Translations under genes and position numbers: made by a program
Notes under the pieces: model-generated
Databases searched by the model: none
What the model was told of the DNA's origin: nothing
What the model saw: only the letters and a program-made list of their open reading frames with translations
Source of the DNA: Mucilaginibacter galii
Lineage (GTDB): Bacteria; Bacteroidota; Bacteroidia; Sphingobacteriales; Sphingobacteriaceae
Direction: 5' to 3'
DNA: 64,000 bases
Assembly (NCBI RefSeq): GCF_014635825.1
Contig: NZ_BMDO01000015.1
Location: 41,313-105,312, forward strand
In this document: positions 16,583 through 26,221 of the stretch, piece by piece
Numbering within the stretch: the stretch's first letter is position 1
How the letters are laid out: every line of letters starts with the position of its first letter

Positions 16583-18283
16583 ATGTCGAAAAGTATATTT
16601 CGCCGAAAATCTCTTGACAAAATATTAGCCGACGTACAAAGCGGTTTTAGTGACAGCGAACACTCGGGCAGTCACCTCAAAAAAGAACTCAAAGTAAAAG
16701 ACCTCACCCTTATGGGTATTGCCGCCGTAATAGGAGCAGGCATATTTTCTACCATTGGTACGGCATCGTTTAACGGCGGACCGGGCGTAACCATATTATT
16801 CGTGATTACGGCTATCACCTGCGGTTTTTCGGCCTTGTGTTATGCCGAATTTGCCTCACGAATCCCGGTAGCGGGCAGCGCTTACACTTATGCCTATGCC
16901 TCTTTTGGTGAGTTGATTGCCTGGATCATAGGCTGGGATTTGCTGATGGAATATGCCATTGGTAACATAGCCGTAGCCATATCATGGAGCGAGTATTTCA
17001 TTAACCTGCTCGAGGGTTTTCACATTCACATGCCGCGGTATTTAACTATGGATTACTTTTCGGCCTTTAAAGGGCACGAAGCCATTCAGCAGCTAACCGC
17101 ATCAGGCCATATGGCCGACATTACCGAGCGCATGAAAGCCGAAGCACTGGCCTGGAGCTCTGCACCCGGTATTGGCGGTGTAAAGCTCATAGCTAACCTG
17201 CCCGCACTTATTATTGTAGCTTTAATTACTTACCTGGTATACATTGGTATACGCGAAACCAAAAAGGTAACCAACGCTATGGTAATGCTCAAAGTTGGTG
17301 TTGTTATAGCGGTAATTGCTTTAGGTTTTTTCTACGTAACACCCGCCAACTGGCACCCTTTTATGCCTAACGGCTTTAGCGGGGTGATGAAGGGCGTATC
17401 GGGCGTGTTTTTTGCCTATATAGGTTTCGATGCCATTAGCACCACGGCCGAAGAATGTGAGAACCCGCAGCGCGATTTGCCTAAAGGGATGATCTATTCA
17501 CTGATTATTTGTACTGTACTTTATATCCTCATTGCCTTAGTACTAACAGGTATGGTAAGTTATAAAGACTTGCAGGTAGGCGACCCACTGGCCTTTGTAT
17601 TTGCCAAGGTGGGTTTAACTAAAATTAGCTATGTGATCTCCATAAGTGCGGTAATTGCCACGGCCAGCGTATTGCTCATTTTCCAGATGGGGCAGCCCCG
17701 TATATGGATGAGCATGAGCCGCGATGGTTTGTTGCCAAAGGCGTTTTCTCGCATTCACCCTAAATATCAAACGCCTTCGTTCGCTACTATCGTCACCGGC
17801 TTTGTGGTGGCTATACCAGCCTTGTTCATGAATCTTACCGAGGTAACTGATTTGACCAGTATTGGTACGCTGTTTGCCTTTGTATTGGTTTGCGGTGGCG
17901 TGCTACTGCTACCTAAAACCGAAGCGGTTAAAGGCAAGTTCCATATTCCTTACATCAATGCAAAGTATGTTGTCCCTGTTATTTTTGTGGGCGGCATGGC
18001 CTTTTTCTGGAAACCGATGATTGCTATGTTCGCGGCCGAAAATAGCCACGAACAATTTCCTATCGCTCTTTTCATTATATTATCGGCAATTCTCACCGTA
18101 CTTGCCGTAGTCAAAAATTTATCATTGATCCCGGTACTGGGCCTGCTCAGCTGCTTTTACTTAATGACCGAGTTGGGTTACACCAACTGGCTGCGTTTCT
18201 TAATATGGCTGGTGATAGGTTTAGTGATTTACTTTAGTTATGGCTATAAGCATAGCAGGCTGGGTAAAGAGGTTGCGTCATAA
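16583..18283 (+). CDS. APC-superfamily amino acid permease (cationic amino acid transporter-like)
   Basis: This is an inner-membrane secondary transporter of 566 residues with about 12-14 hydrophobic segments. The first helix has the unwound substrate-binding motif GIAAVIGAGIFSTIG near residue 50. Further family marks are CYAEFASRIPVAGSAYTYAY and FFAYIGFDAISTTAEE, the latter typical of the CAT/YfnA branch. A hydrophilic insert at about residues 150-210 lies between membrane segments. The substrate is probably a cationic or neutral amino acid, by family resemblance. Confidence 0.9.
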   Translation: MSKSIFRRKSLDKILADVQSGFSDSEHSGSHLKKELKVKDLTLMGIAAVIGAGIFSTIGTASFNGGPGVTILFVITAITCGFSALCYAEFASRIPVAGSAYTYAYASFGELIAWIIGWDLLMEYAIGNIAVAISWSEYFINLLEGFHIHMPRYLTMDYFSAFKGHEAIQQLTASGHMADITERMKAEALAWSSAPGIGGVKLIANLPALIIVALITYLVYIGIRETKKVTNAMVMLKVGVVIAVIALGFFYVTPANWHPFMPNGFSGVMKGVSGVFFAYIGFDAISTTAEECENPQRDLPKGMIYSLIICTVLYILIALVLTGMVSYKDLQVGDPLAFVFAKVGLTKISYVISISAVIATASVLLIFQMGQPRIWMSMSRDGLLPKAFSRIHPKYQTPSFATIVTGFVVAIPALFMNLTEVTDLTSIGTLFAFVLVCGGVLLLPKTEAVKGKFHIPYINAKYVVPVIFVGGMAFFWKPMIAMFAAENSHEQFPIALFIILSAILTVLAVVKNLSLIPVLGLLSCFYLMTELGYTNWLRFLIWLVIGLVIYFSYGYKHSRLGKEVAS

Positions 18284-18296
18284 CTGTAAACAATGC

Positions 18297-18376
18297 GTCA
18301 TTGGTACGAAGCAATCCATACGTAGATATGCCAACGGTTACTATCGTGCAAAGATTGCTTCGCACCTCGCAATGAC
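18297..18376. repeat. REP-like palindrome, copy 6 (GAAGCAATC subtype)
   Basis: The element runs from GTCATTGGTACGAAGCAATC to GATTGCTTCGCACCTCGCAATGAC (shown by its end CACCTCGCAATGAC). Outer arms and the inner GAAGCAATC/GATTGCTTC pair fold into a hairpin. It lies between the convergent permease and penicillin acylase genes. Confidence 0.75.
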
Positions 18377-18477
18377 GGGTAAAAGTTACTACATTTAAGA
18401 TAGTATTCTTTTAATTTAGTAACCGCTGAGCCTTTATTAATAAACATGAGGTTTTTTGTAAATACCTAAACTATAAT

Positions 18478-20703
18478 CTACTTTTCATCGCCCGGATGAT
18501 AGGTCATCTGCACATGCTTCAGCACATCTTCTTTATAAAATAATATGTCTTTAAACTTTCCGTCGAGATACATTTGCGCCTGGTCGGTAAAGTTTTTGGA
18601 GGATGGGTCGAATGATTGTCCGCCGGTGATGAGCGATTTGGCTCTTACCCTTGGGCCAAACTCTACCGCCGCCATAAAACTGTTGCCCGAGTAGCCGTAA
18701 CGCTTCTTCGTGCTGTTCATGGGTCTGCTTACAAACGAAGGCAACTGCCCAAAAGTAGACGCTACCGAAGCGGCCGGCAGGCTTGGCTGGTTATCGTCAT
18801 AGCTCACGCCATCAGCAGGGCGCTGGTACCGGTTTATATTGCCCCAGGCTGTGTTCCAGGTACCGTAGCGGGTATTCAGGTCTGCCAGAGATTGCTGTAA
18901 CAAGGCTATTTGCTGCGCCGGGGTAATGGTTTGCATAAGCTTGGCCACTCTTTCGGTTTGATAGGTGCCTTCTTCTGTGGAAGCGGGGCGGGGTAGGGCA
19001 CCAAACAGGCGTGTTCCATATTCAACAGCCAATGTGGTAGCTACCGAATTGATAGCTGAACGCCTGTCCCATTGTTTAAGTGTTTGTATTGGAGCGTTTA
19101 AAATGTTCTTAGTTAAAGAATCCGGAACTTGCTCGTAGGCCTTGAATAGCGGCGGCAGTATAACATCAAATGCAGTCAAATAGCGGTCATAGCCTTTTGC
19201 GATCATCCCTTCAAGCGTTAATTTTTCCGGGTTATCCAATAGTTTTATGGCATTTATACCCCGGTAATTCTGACCATCAGGAGCCATGTAAGCCGGATAC
19301 TTTTTAGGGTCGGGGTTGCTTATGCCAGCTGAGGCAAACGGTGTGGCGTTGCAATTTTGGATAAAGCCGCTGGCAGGATTATGCACTTGGACTATCTCAT
19401 TTAGAGGATGTAGCCCCTGCCATTCTGTGGCTGGAGTTGTGCCATTTACAGGTTGTGTCCAGTCCAGCTTAGCGTTGCGTTTGGGCATAAAGTTGCCATA
19501 CCAAAAGGCAGTATTGCCCTTATCATCGGCATATACGGTGTTATTGGTGGCATTTTGCAGCATGTCCATGGCTTTGGTATACTGCCCGTAGGTGTTGGCT
19601 TTAGTAATTAACCATGACTCCACAAGTGCATTGTACGAGCGATTGTTGGCCTTCAAAGCCAGCCATTTACCACCGCGACTACCCAGCACAGGCCCGTGGT
19701 GCGTGTAATAGCCGTTAATGGTTACCTGTTCTATCTTATCACCCTTTTTGCAGTTAAGTACCAATTTGCGTTCGGTTAAGGGTTTTAACTGCCCGTTATA
19801 TTCATAGTACCATTTGCGGTCTTTCCGTATTACTTTCTCGGCATAGGCATCGGCTACATCGGCATTGCTGCTGGTGTGCATCCATCCGCAGTGGGCGTTA
19901 AAGCCTTGGTAAATAAAAAATTGCCCCCAGGTAACTGCACCGTACGCGTTCAAGCCTTCCTCGCTCACCAGTTGAACCTCCGACCGGAAATAAAACGGTA
20001 CATGCGGATTAATATATAGCATGGCATGCCCCGTAGCCGACTTTTTAGGCGAGATAGCAAAGCCGTTTGAGCCAATTTCTTTGTCGAAAACGCGTTCGTG
20101 TAAGTTGTTCAATTCTCCTTCAGGATTTATAGGCGTGGGTTGAAAGCCATATTTGGCATCAAACGCTTCTGAATAAAAGCTACGGGTTTCGTTCAGGGTA
20201 ATGCCGCCGGTAATGGTGGCTGCAACGCTGCCATCGGTAAACATGAGTGCATACCAGGGCTCAAAGTGCGTAAGCACCTGTGGTTTGGTTTGCGGGTGCA
20301 TGTACAAATAGTAGTTTACACCATCAGCAAAAGAATCCATGAGCTTTTTAAACCACAGCGGGCTTTGCTTATATTCTTTAATGGCTTCGGCGCTGTCGGC
20401 AATCAACTGGAGTTGCACATCGGTATACAAGTTACTTTCGCCGTCTACCTCGGCCTGCTTGCCCAATTGGTATAAGTAGTTGCGTTCAATGCCTTTAAAG
20501 TTTTCTTCACATTGAGTGTACATTAAGCCAAAAACTACGTTGGCGTCGGTTTTACCATAAATATGGGGTACGCCCCAGTTATCGCGTATAACCGTGACCT
20601 GTTTAGCCTGCGTTTTATAGCGGGCAATTTCGGCAGAAGTAAACTTTTGGGCAAAGCAAATTGCCGGAAGACAGCAGAGCAGTAAAAGCAACTGTTTTTT
20701 CAT
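18478..20703 (-). CDS. Penicillin acylase-family N-terminal nucleophile hydrolase, exported
   Basis: This is a periplasmic amidase precursor of 741 residues from the ATG at 20703; this start places a signal peptide (MKKQLLLLLCCLPAICFAQ) at the very N-terminus, unlike the in-frame start at 20742. The alpha-chain signature is VIRDNWGVPHIYG. The beta chain would begin at the serine in EIGSNGFAIS, about residue 212, which serves as nucleophile after self-cleavage. Family members cleave acyl groups from beta-lactams, acyl-homoserine lactones or other acyl amides. The GTWNTAWGNINRY segment and the C-terminal GGQSFDPSSKNFTDQ fit the family. The natural substrate is not deducible. The gene is monocistronic. 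Confidence 0.88.
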   Translation of the reverse strand: MKKQLLLLLCCLPAICFAQKFTSAEIARYKTQAKQVTVIRDNWGVPHIYGKTDANVVFGLMYTQCEENFKGIERNYLYQLGKQAEVDGESNLYTDVQLQLIADSAEAIKEYKQSPLWFKKLMDSFADGVNYYLYMHPQTKPQVLTHFEPWYALMFTDGSVAATITGGITLNETRSFYSEAFDAKYGFQPTPINPEGELNNLHERVFDKEIGSNGFAISPKKSATGHAMLYINPHVPFYFRSEVQLVSEEGLNAYGAVTWGQFFIYQGFNAHCGWMHTSSNADVADAYAEKVIRKDRKWYYEYNGQLKPLTERKLVLNCKKGDKIEQVTINGYYTHHGPVLGSRGGKWLALKANNRSYNALVESWLITKANTYGQYTKAMDMLQNATNNTVYADDKGNTAFWYGNFMPKRNAKLDWTQPVNGTTPATEWQGLHPLNEIVQVHNPASGFIQNCNATPFASAGISNPDPKKYPAYMAPDGQNYRGINAIKLLDNPEKLTLEGMIAKGYDRYLTAFDVILPPLFKAYEQVPDSLTKNILNAPIQTLKQWDRRSAINSVATTLAVEYGTRLFGALPRPASTEEGTYQTERVAKLMQTITPAQQIALLQQSLADLNTRYGTWNTAWGNINRYQRPADGVSYDDNQPSLPAASVASTFGQLPSFVSRPMNSTKKRYGYSGNSFMAAVEFGPRVRAKSLITGGQSFDPSSKNFTDQAQMYLDGKFKDILFYKEDVLKHVQMTYHPGDEK

Positions 20704-20832
20704 ACGAGTATATAAGCGATTGAAAATAGCGATTTTTCGCAAGAGCCTGGGTATGTAACAGGAAAGTTTAAGTAACTGAAACTTTTTACGCTTACTAAGC
20801 TTAGTTAATTATATCATTTAACAATCAATCGT

Positions 20833-21354
20833 ATGAAATATGCATTTGTTTTTGGTACCAGCATTTATATAAGTCCAGAGCGTACGGTAAGCTACGCCGA
20901 CGCAGAAACTAAAATACCATTTCTCAAAATCCTATCTTTCTATGCGTCTCATAACAATGCTGCAAACAGCATTTTGAGTATAGATGCAGATGTTGCGGCG
21001 TCGAACGATGAGAGAATAGTGGTCACTTCTAATGAGCCAAGTGCAGGGAGTGCGATCAAAGTTGTGGCCGATGATAAACGGGTGCAAATTTTCAGGACCG
21101 GTCAAGAGCACCCGGTTTTAGACGTTTTACAGTTAGATGAGCACGAATTTAGTGCGCTTTCCAGCCATATATTTAATGAAATTGAAGCGCAACAAGTGAG
21201 TGTGGTATTCAAGATCAAAGGTGACTTTAGCGTAGGCGGACACCGGATTGTTATTGACGGCGAAAGCCTGTATGTTAACGGCGATTCGTTTGCTAACGGG
21301 GTAGTTAACGCTCACGATGGCGTAAACCTGGTACCCGATAACACGATTTATTAA
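20833..21354 (+). CDS. Hypothetical protein, 173 residues
   Basis: I do not recognise this protein. It has no signal peptide or membrane segment and no cysteine. The first 60 residues include MKYAFVFGTSIYISPE, and the rest is rich in short hydrophobic/charged alternations that suggest beta structure. The C-terminal third (VVFKIKGDFSVGGHRIVI) looks like consecutive strands. It is transcribed divergently from the penicillin acylase and its stop overlaps the convergent SDR gene by four bases. Codon use looks like that of its neighbours, so it is probably a real gene. Confidence 0.6.
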   Translation: MKYAFVFGTSIYISPERTVSYADAETKIPFLKILSFYASHNNAANSILSIDADVAASNDERIVVTSNEPSAGSAIKVVADDKRVQIFRTGQEHPVLDVLQLDEHEFSALSSHIFNEIEAQQVSVVFKIKGDFSVGGHRIVIDGESLYVNGDSFANGVVNAHDGVNLVPDNTIY

Positions 21355-22118
21355 GTTCTAAGGTAAGAGGCACCGTTCAGGTCTATAATTCCGGCGGTGG
21401 TAAATTCCATCCCCGGCGAGGCATACATGGCAGCCAGCCTGGCTACTTCTTCGGCAGTGGCTACACGGTTGTACGGGCTTTGTTTTTTAATGGCTTCGCC
21501 TGCCTCGCTGCTTAGCAGTTCGGAAGTCATATCGGTTTCTACGAAGCCGGGAGCTATTACGTGTACGCTAACCTCGTGTGGCGCTAAGGTAACCGCTAAA
21601 GACTGGCTCATGGCATTTAAACCCGCCTTACTGGCTGCATAGGCCGGATGATCGGGCTCGCCTCTGAAAGCGCCCCTCGAAGAGATATTGATGATTTTAC
21701 CTTCGCCGTTATGGATCATGTGGCGTGATGCAAAAAAGCATAAGTTGGCAACACCGTTCAGGTTGGTGGCTATGGTATCTTCCCAGCTTTGCAGCCAGTC
21801 TTCGTAAGTAACTTCGTTTATTTTATGTTCAATGTATACACCGGCGTTATTTACCAGTACATCAATTTGGGGGTAGTGCTGTAATACTTTGTTAAAAAAA
21901 CGTTCAACGTTTTTTGGCTGACTTTGATTTAACTGGTAAAGGCCATGATTGCCGCTATGACCTAACTCGGTCAACGTGCGTTCGGCAGTGTCTTGGTCGG
22001 TGTTGTAAGTAATAATTACGTTAGCGTTCAGTGAGGCAAATAACAAAGCGCAGGCTTTTCCTATGCCGCGCGAGCCGCCTGTAATTAATACAGTTTTGCC
22101 GGTGAAATCAATGGTCAT
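21351..22118 (-). CDS. Short-chain dehydrogenase/reductase (FabG-like)
   Basis: This is a classical SDR of 255 residues, NAD(P)-dependent and cytoplasmic. The cofactor motif is GGSRGIG near residue 14, the structural motif is NNAGVY near residue 90, and the catalytic motifs are ISSRG with the following YAASKAG. The C-terminal substrate loop is HVIAPGFVETDMTSELL. It resembles 3-oxoacyl-ACP reductases, but a lone copy away from other fab genes may act on another substrate. Its 3' end overlaps the convergent hypothetical gene by four bases. Confidence 0.88.
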   Translation of the reverse strand: MTIDFTGKTVLITGGSRGIGKACALLFASLNANVIITYNTDQDTAERTLTELGHSGNHGLYQLNQSQPKNVERFFNKVLQHYPQIDVLVNNAGVYIEHKINEVTYEDWLQSWEDTIATNLNGVANLCFFASRHMIHNGEGKIINISSRGAFRGEPDHPAYAASKAGLNAMSQSLAVTLAPHEVSVHVIAPGFVETDMTSELLSSEAGEAIKKQSPYNRVATAEEVARLAAMYASPGMEFTTAGIIDLNGASYLRT

Positions 22119-22272
22119 GACAGAGGTAGATTTTTTCTTTAATTTAAAGTATAAGTTTCGTTATACGTAAATTAAAATTTTAAGTTACCTCACAACTACA
22201 AAACTGAACTTTTTTAAGTTCTATGTTTGAAATTATCGTTAAGTGGAAAGAATTTTATTGAATAGTTTTAAA

Positions 22273-23253
22273 TTATTGTTGAGCTTTCTTTTTTGCTTTT
22301 TCGCGGTCTTTGAAGAAGCCACGCAATAAGAAGTTATGCTGTACCGCTTCCAGGTCATCGTTTAACTTCACAGAACTTTCGTGCAATTGGTTCAATGTGT
22401 TTTTCATTTGAGCAGCGGTTGGCTGGTCGTTGAGTAACACACCAATAGCATTATCTGTCGTGTTCAGCTTATTACTGGCACGGTTCAGATTATCGGTGAG
22501 GGTGCTGGCTTTGGCAGTAGCTTCCTGCAATTGATTGGCCGATTGCTGAAGCTTGGTAAATAAGGCAGTATCGGTCAGCATCTTATCGGCAAGTCCTCCC
22601 TTGGTATTCATTTTGTAACCAAAACGGCTCAGTTCATCGGCCATTACGGCAGTACGGCTGGTGGTGCTTTGTAAATTGGCAACTACCGATCTGAAACGCA
22701 TAGCCAAAGCAGTATCGGCAAGCAGGGTTCCGGCTAAACCTTTACCTTCTACCATATTCTTGCTCAATGCTTTAAAATCGCTGGTGATGGCTAACAAATT
22801 TTCGTTATTCTTTTGAAAAGTTTTCATAATGTCGTCTGTAGACAACATGCCTTTTGAATTTAAAACATCGCCATTTTGCACTAAACGTGCCGAAGGTGTG
22901 CCACCATCAATAGTGATAATTTTATTCCCTATAAAGCCTTCAGAACTTATAGCAGCCACGGCATCGGCGTGAATGAACTTTTGAATGGCTTGGTCTACAT
23001 TAAATTCAACATCTACCTGGTTAATGCCGGTAAAAGTGATCTTCTTAATGGTACCCACCTTAACGCCCGAAAACCAAACGTTGTTACCTTTAATTAAACC
23101 CGATACGTTATCAAAACGGGCTTGCAGGTGCAAACCATTGCTAAAGCTTTTTTGCTGGTTACCCAGGGTAAATATGCCCACAATGAATATAACCAACCCA
23201 ATGGCTATAAACAGACCTACCCAAAAAGCATATTTATTTTCTTTAGAACTCAT
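22273..23253 (-). CDS. mlaD: MlaD-like MCE-domain lipid-binding protein
   Basis: This is the membrane-anchored periplasmic substrate-binding part of an ABC lipid transporter that moves phospholipids between the membranes. It has 326 residues. One N-terminal transmembrane helix (AFWVGLFIAIGLVIFIVGI) is followed by the MCE domain at about residues 40-120, with the typical NVSGLIKGNNVWFSGVKVG. The remaining 200 residues are predicted long helices rich in Gln, Leu and Thr (LQQSANQLQEATAKA), as in MCE proteins that form a needle or tunnel. It is the third gene of the permease-ATPase-MCE operon, two bases after the ATPase. Confidence 0.9.
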   Translation of the reverse strand: MSSKENKYAFWVGLFIAIGLVIFIVGIFTLGNQQKSFSNGLHLQARFDNVSGLIKGNNVWFSGVKVGTIKKITFTGINQVDVEFNVDQAIQKFIHADAVAAISSEGFIGNKIITIDGGTPSARLVQNGDVLNSKGMLSTDDIMKTFQKNNENLLAITSDFKALSKNMVEGKGLAGTLLADTALAMRFRSVVANLQSTTSRTAVMADELSRFGYKMNTKGGLADKMLTDTALFTKLQQSANQLQEATAKASTLTDNLNRASNKLNTTDNAIGVLLNDQPTAAQMKNTLNQLHESSVKLNDDLEAVQHNFLLRGFFKDREKAKKKAQQ

Positions 23254-23255
23254 GA

Positions 23256-24035
23256 TTAGTTGATAAAGTTATAATCGTAAAATTGTTTTACCCGTTCATC
23301 GTTACTTGCAAAAACTTCGTCAAAAGTACCCTGACGCTGAAACTGCCCGTCTAAAAGCATGGCCACGCGGTCGCCGGTAGCTTTGGCACAGGTTAAATCG
23401 TGCGTAATAATGATGGATGAAGTATTGAAGCGCTCCTGAACGCGGTTAATTAAATTGTTGATCTCCATAGAGGTAATAGGGTCCAAACCTGCCGTAGGCT
23501 CATCGTACAGCATAATTTCGGGCCTTAATATTAAAGTTCGGGCAATGCCTATACGCTTGCGCTGCCCGCCCGATAGTTCAGACGGCATTTGATTGATGGT
23601 TTGCTTCAGGCCAACGGCTTCCAGCACACGCTCTACCATTTCGTCAATTTCCTTACGGCGCAGGTTCTTTTGATTACGTACTAAAGGGAATTCCAGATTT
23701 TTACGTACGGTCATACTATCGTATAATGCACTGTTCTGGAACGAGAAGCCTATTCGGCGGCGTAATTCCATTAAGTCGCGGGGAGTAATGCTGGTTACAT
23801 CTGTACCTAAAACATCCACTTGCCCTTCGTCGGCCTTTAATAAGCCTGATATAATTTTGATGAGCACCGATTTACCTGTACCCGAACGGCCAAGCACCAC
23901 CAGGTTCTCTTTTTTATAAAGATCGAGGTCAATACCGCGGAGCACGTGATAATCGCCAAAAGATTTTTTCAACCCTTTAATGCTAATTACCTTGTCGTTA
24001 TAATCTATAGCTGATTTGTGGTCTTCCATATCCAT
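23256..24035 (-). CDS. mlaF: MlaF-like ABC transporter ATPase
   Basis: This is the cytoplasmic ATPase that drives the lipid transporter, 259 residues. Walker A is GRSGTGKS near residue 53, the Q-loop region is IGFSFQNSALYDSMTV, the ABC signature is LSGGQRKRIGIA and Walker B is IMLYDEPTAGLDP, followed by ITHD. FQNSALYDSMTV and GIARTLILRP are typical of the MlaF/Ttg2A branch. It is six bases downstream of the permease gene and two bases upstream of the MCE gene. Confidence 0.93.
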   Translation of the reverse strand: MDMEDHKSAIDYNDKVISIKGLKKSFGDYHVLRGIDLDLYKKENLVVLGRSGTGKSVLIKIISGLLKADEGQVDVLGTDVTSITPRDLMELRRRIGFSFQNSALYDSMTVRKNLEFPLVRNQKNLRRKEIDEMVERVLEAVGLKQTINQMPSELSGGQRKRIGIARTLILRPEIMLYDEPTAGLDPITSMEINNLINRVQERFNTSSIIITHDLTCAKATGDRVAMLLDGQFQRQGTFDEVFASNDERVKQFYDYNFIN

Positions 24036-24041
24036 GATGTA

Positions 24042-24851
24042 TTAACGGAACCAGCCGGTCATTTGCACTATAATTACTTCCTCAATAAATACCAGGAACA
24101 TGGCGGTTACCACAGCCGAGTTAGCCGCTTTACCCACGCCCGCTGTTCCGCTCGATGAGTTCCAACCTTTGTAACTGCCTACAATGCCGATGGTAAAGCC
24201 GAACACGATAGACTTGATGATGGATGCTTCAAAATCAATAAAGCTCAGCGGCTGAAAAAACTGCTGTATATAAGTACTAAAACTGGTGCCCTCGTTAACG
24301 GCCACGTTTAAGTAACCGCCAAGCATGGCAATTAAACCGTTATAAATAGCCAGTATGGGCAAACTTATGGTGGTGGCCAGCGTACGCACACAAACCAGGT
24401 ATTTAAAAGGGTGGGTGCCCGATACCTCCATGGCATCAATTTGTTCAGTTACCCGCATAGAGCCAATTTCGGCACCAATACTTGAACCTACGCGGCCGGC
24501 ACTGATCAGCGCTGTAACTAACGGAGCCAGTGCACGCATAATGGCAATAGACACCAGCGAGGGAATCCAGGAGGTAGCGCCAAATTGCACTAAAGAGGGG
24601 CGCGATTGCTTAGTGAAGATCAAACCTACAATAAAACCAGTTACGGTAATAAGCAGGAGCGAGCGTACACCCACTTCCCAGGTTTGCTTAATAAGTTCCC
24701 TTAACTCGTACGGGGGTGCAAACGCTTCTTTAAAAAAGCGGCCAATGAAGCTAAAGACATCAAAAACATCAATAAAGAAGTCTCTAATACGACTTAATAA
24801 TGTTGGGCCAGATTTAGCTTCGGGCTCCGATGTACTGTTTTGCGTATCCAT
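24042..24851 (-). CDS. mlaE: MlaE-like ABC transporter permease
   Basis: This is the inner-membrane permease of the same transporter, 269 residues with about five hydrophobic segments. Family marks are IMRALAPLVTALISAGRVGSSI (shortest part: PLVTALISAGRVGS), then AEIGSMRVTEQIDAMEVSG and PFKYLVCVRTLA. A 30-residue charged N-terminal tail precedes the first segment. As first gene of the operon it sits 115 bases from the divergent GH26 gene. No mlaA, mlaB or mlaC partner is visible next to it, which is usual for Bacteroidota mla-type loci. Confidence 0.92.
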   Translation of the reverse strand: MDTQNSTSEPEAKSGPTLLSRIRDFFIDVFDVFSFIGRFFKEAFAPPYELRELIKQTWEVGVRSLLLITVTGFIVGLIFTKQSRPSLVQFGATSWIPSLVSIAIMRALAPLVTALISAGRVGSSIGAEIGSMRVTEQIDAMEVSGTHPFKYLVCVRTLATTISLPILAIYNGLIAMLGGYLNVAVNEGTSFSTYIQQFFQPLSFIDFEASIIKSIVFGFTIGIVGSYKGWNSSSGTAGVGKAANSAVVTAMFLVFIEEVIIVQMTGWFR

Positions 24852-24930
24852 TTATGAGCCGGTAAAATTACAGCATATTTTGAACTAACCGCTACTATCA
24901 TCAAAACTTATGCCCAAACTTTGTAAACGC

Positions 24931-24961
24931 TTTGTAAAAACTATTTAGTTAAGCATATTTG
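24931..24961 (+). promoter_or_regulatory. Bacteroidota-type promoter of the GH26 gene
   Basis: TTTG at 24931-24934 and CATATTTG at 24954-24961 (one mismatch to TAnnTTTG) are separated by exactly 19 bases. The ATG at 24967 lies only five bases beyond the -7 box, so the transcript would be leaderless or nearly so. Confidence 0.55.
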
Positions 24962-24966
24962 ATGCA

Positions 24967-26112
24967 ATGTTAACGTTTCCGCGCTATACCTTTTTAATGC
25001 TGCTGTTGCTGGTTCCTTGCCTGCTAAAGGCGCAATACACGGCACCTTCAGATAGTTTGGCCACTACAGAAACGCGCTGGTTGTTAGGCAGTATGCAGCG
25101 CCTGCAAGGGGCGGGTGTGCTGTTTGGTCATCATGACGATACAGCTTATGGTGTGAACTGGAAGTTTAAAGACAGTTCGGACATCAAAAGTGTGACCGGC
25201 AGTTACCCGGCGGTATACGGTTGGGACTTGTCGGGCATTGAACTCGACAGCACTTTTGACATTAACCGCATCCCTTTTACCACACAGGCACGGCTGGTAC
25301 GCGAGGCTTACGAACGCGGTGGCATCAATACCTTTTGCTGGCACATGAACAACCCGGTTAACGGCAAAACTTCGTGGGATACCGCTGCCGTTGTATCGTA
25401 CCAGATCCTTCCCGGTGGTGAGTATCATCAAAAGTACCTAACCTGGTTAGACCGGGCCGCACGCTACTTAAGTACATTAAAAGGCAGTGGGGGAGAGCCC
25501 ATTCCAATATTATTCAGGCCATTTCATGAGCCTAACGGCGATTGGTTTTGGTGGGGCTATGGCAACAGTAATTCGAAAGATTTTATTGAGTTATGGCACT
25601 TTACCATCAATTATTTACGCAATACTAAAAAGCTGCACAATTTGCTGGTGGTATATTCTGCTGCCGAATACGACGCTGATACGGATTTGTTAGAACGTTA
25701 CCCCGGCGATGATTATGCCGATTTTATTGGTTTTGACGCTTATTGCTTCAATGATGTGCAGGTTTATAAAAAGACCATGAACCGCCAGTTGCAAATATTG
25801 CAGCAAGTGGCCAAAGAGCACCATAAACTGGCTTGTATAGGCGAAACCGGCTACCAGGGCATCCCTAATGCCAATTGGTGGACAGACGTACTGGCGCCTT
25901 TATTATCACAGTTTAACACGCTGTCCTACCTGCTTATATGGCGTAATCATGGGCCTGAACATTATTATGCACCCTATACCGGGCAGGTAAGTGCTCATAA
26001 TTTTAAACAGTTTTATACAGAGGGGAGTGCTATGTTTCAGCAAAAATTAACCCCGTTAGCGGTATACGGTCCGAGCCATTCGTTGCGCTACAACCGCGAT
26101 AGTAAGCCCTAA
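24967..26112 (+). CDS. Secreted glycoside hydrolase family 26 (beta-mannanase-like)
   Basis: This is a predicted exported endo-beta-mannanase of 381 residues. The signal peptide is at residues 1-23 (MLLLLVPCLLKAQ at its end). The GH26 catalytic acid/base lies in LFRPFHEPNGDWFWWG, the hallmark of the family, and the nucleophile is the Glu in CIGETGYQG. GHHDDTAYGVNW near residue 53 is also typical. The length fits a single catalytic domain with no binding module. galM-type mutarotase follows on the same strand after 109 bases, which fits release and use of hexoses. No SusC/SusD pair is present nearby. Confidence 0.92.
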   Translation: MLTFPRYTFLMLLLLVPCLLKAQYTAPSDSLATTETRWLLGSMQRLQGAGVLFGHHDDTAYGVNWKFKDSSDIKSVTGSYPAVYGWDLSGIELDSTFDINRIPFTTQARLVREAYERGGINTFCWHMNNPVNGKTSWDTAAVVSYQILPGGEYHQKYLTWLDRAARYLSTLKGSGGEPIPILFRPFHEPNGDWFWWGYGNSNSKDFIELWHFTINYLRNTKKLHNLLVVYSAAEYDADTDLLERYPGDDYADFIGFDAYCFNDVQVYKKTMNRQLQILQQVAKEHHKLACIGETGYQGIPNANWWTDVLAPLLSQFNTLSYLLIWRNHGPEHYYAPYTGQVSAHNFKQFYTEGSAMFQQKLTPLAVYGPSHSLRYNRDSKP

Positions 26113-26221
26113 TAAGTGTTAATTAAACAATTATTGACAATGCTGATTTTTTTACACATTTTAGAGCCCAATTATATGCTTGTTTAACCAACAATAGAAC
26201 CCATTAACCTGTTATAAACTT

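Noticed and set aside
24355..24888. 177-residue plus-strand frame over the mlaE-like gene
   Set aside because: It mirrors a conserved permease and its translation has no motif or plausible domain.
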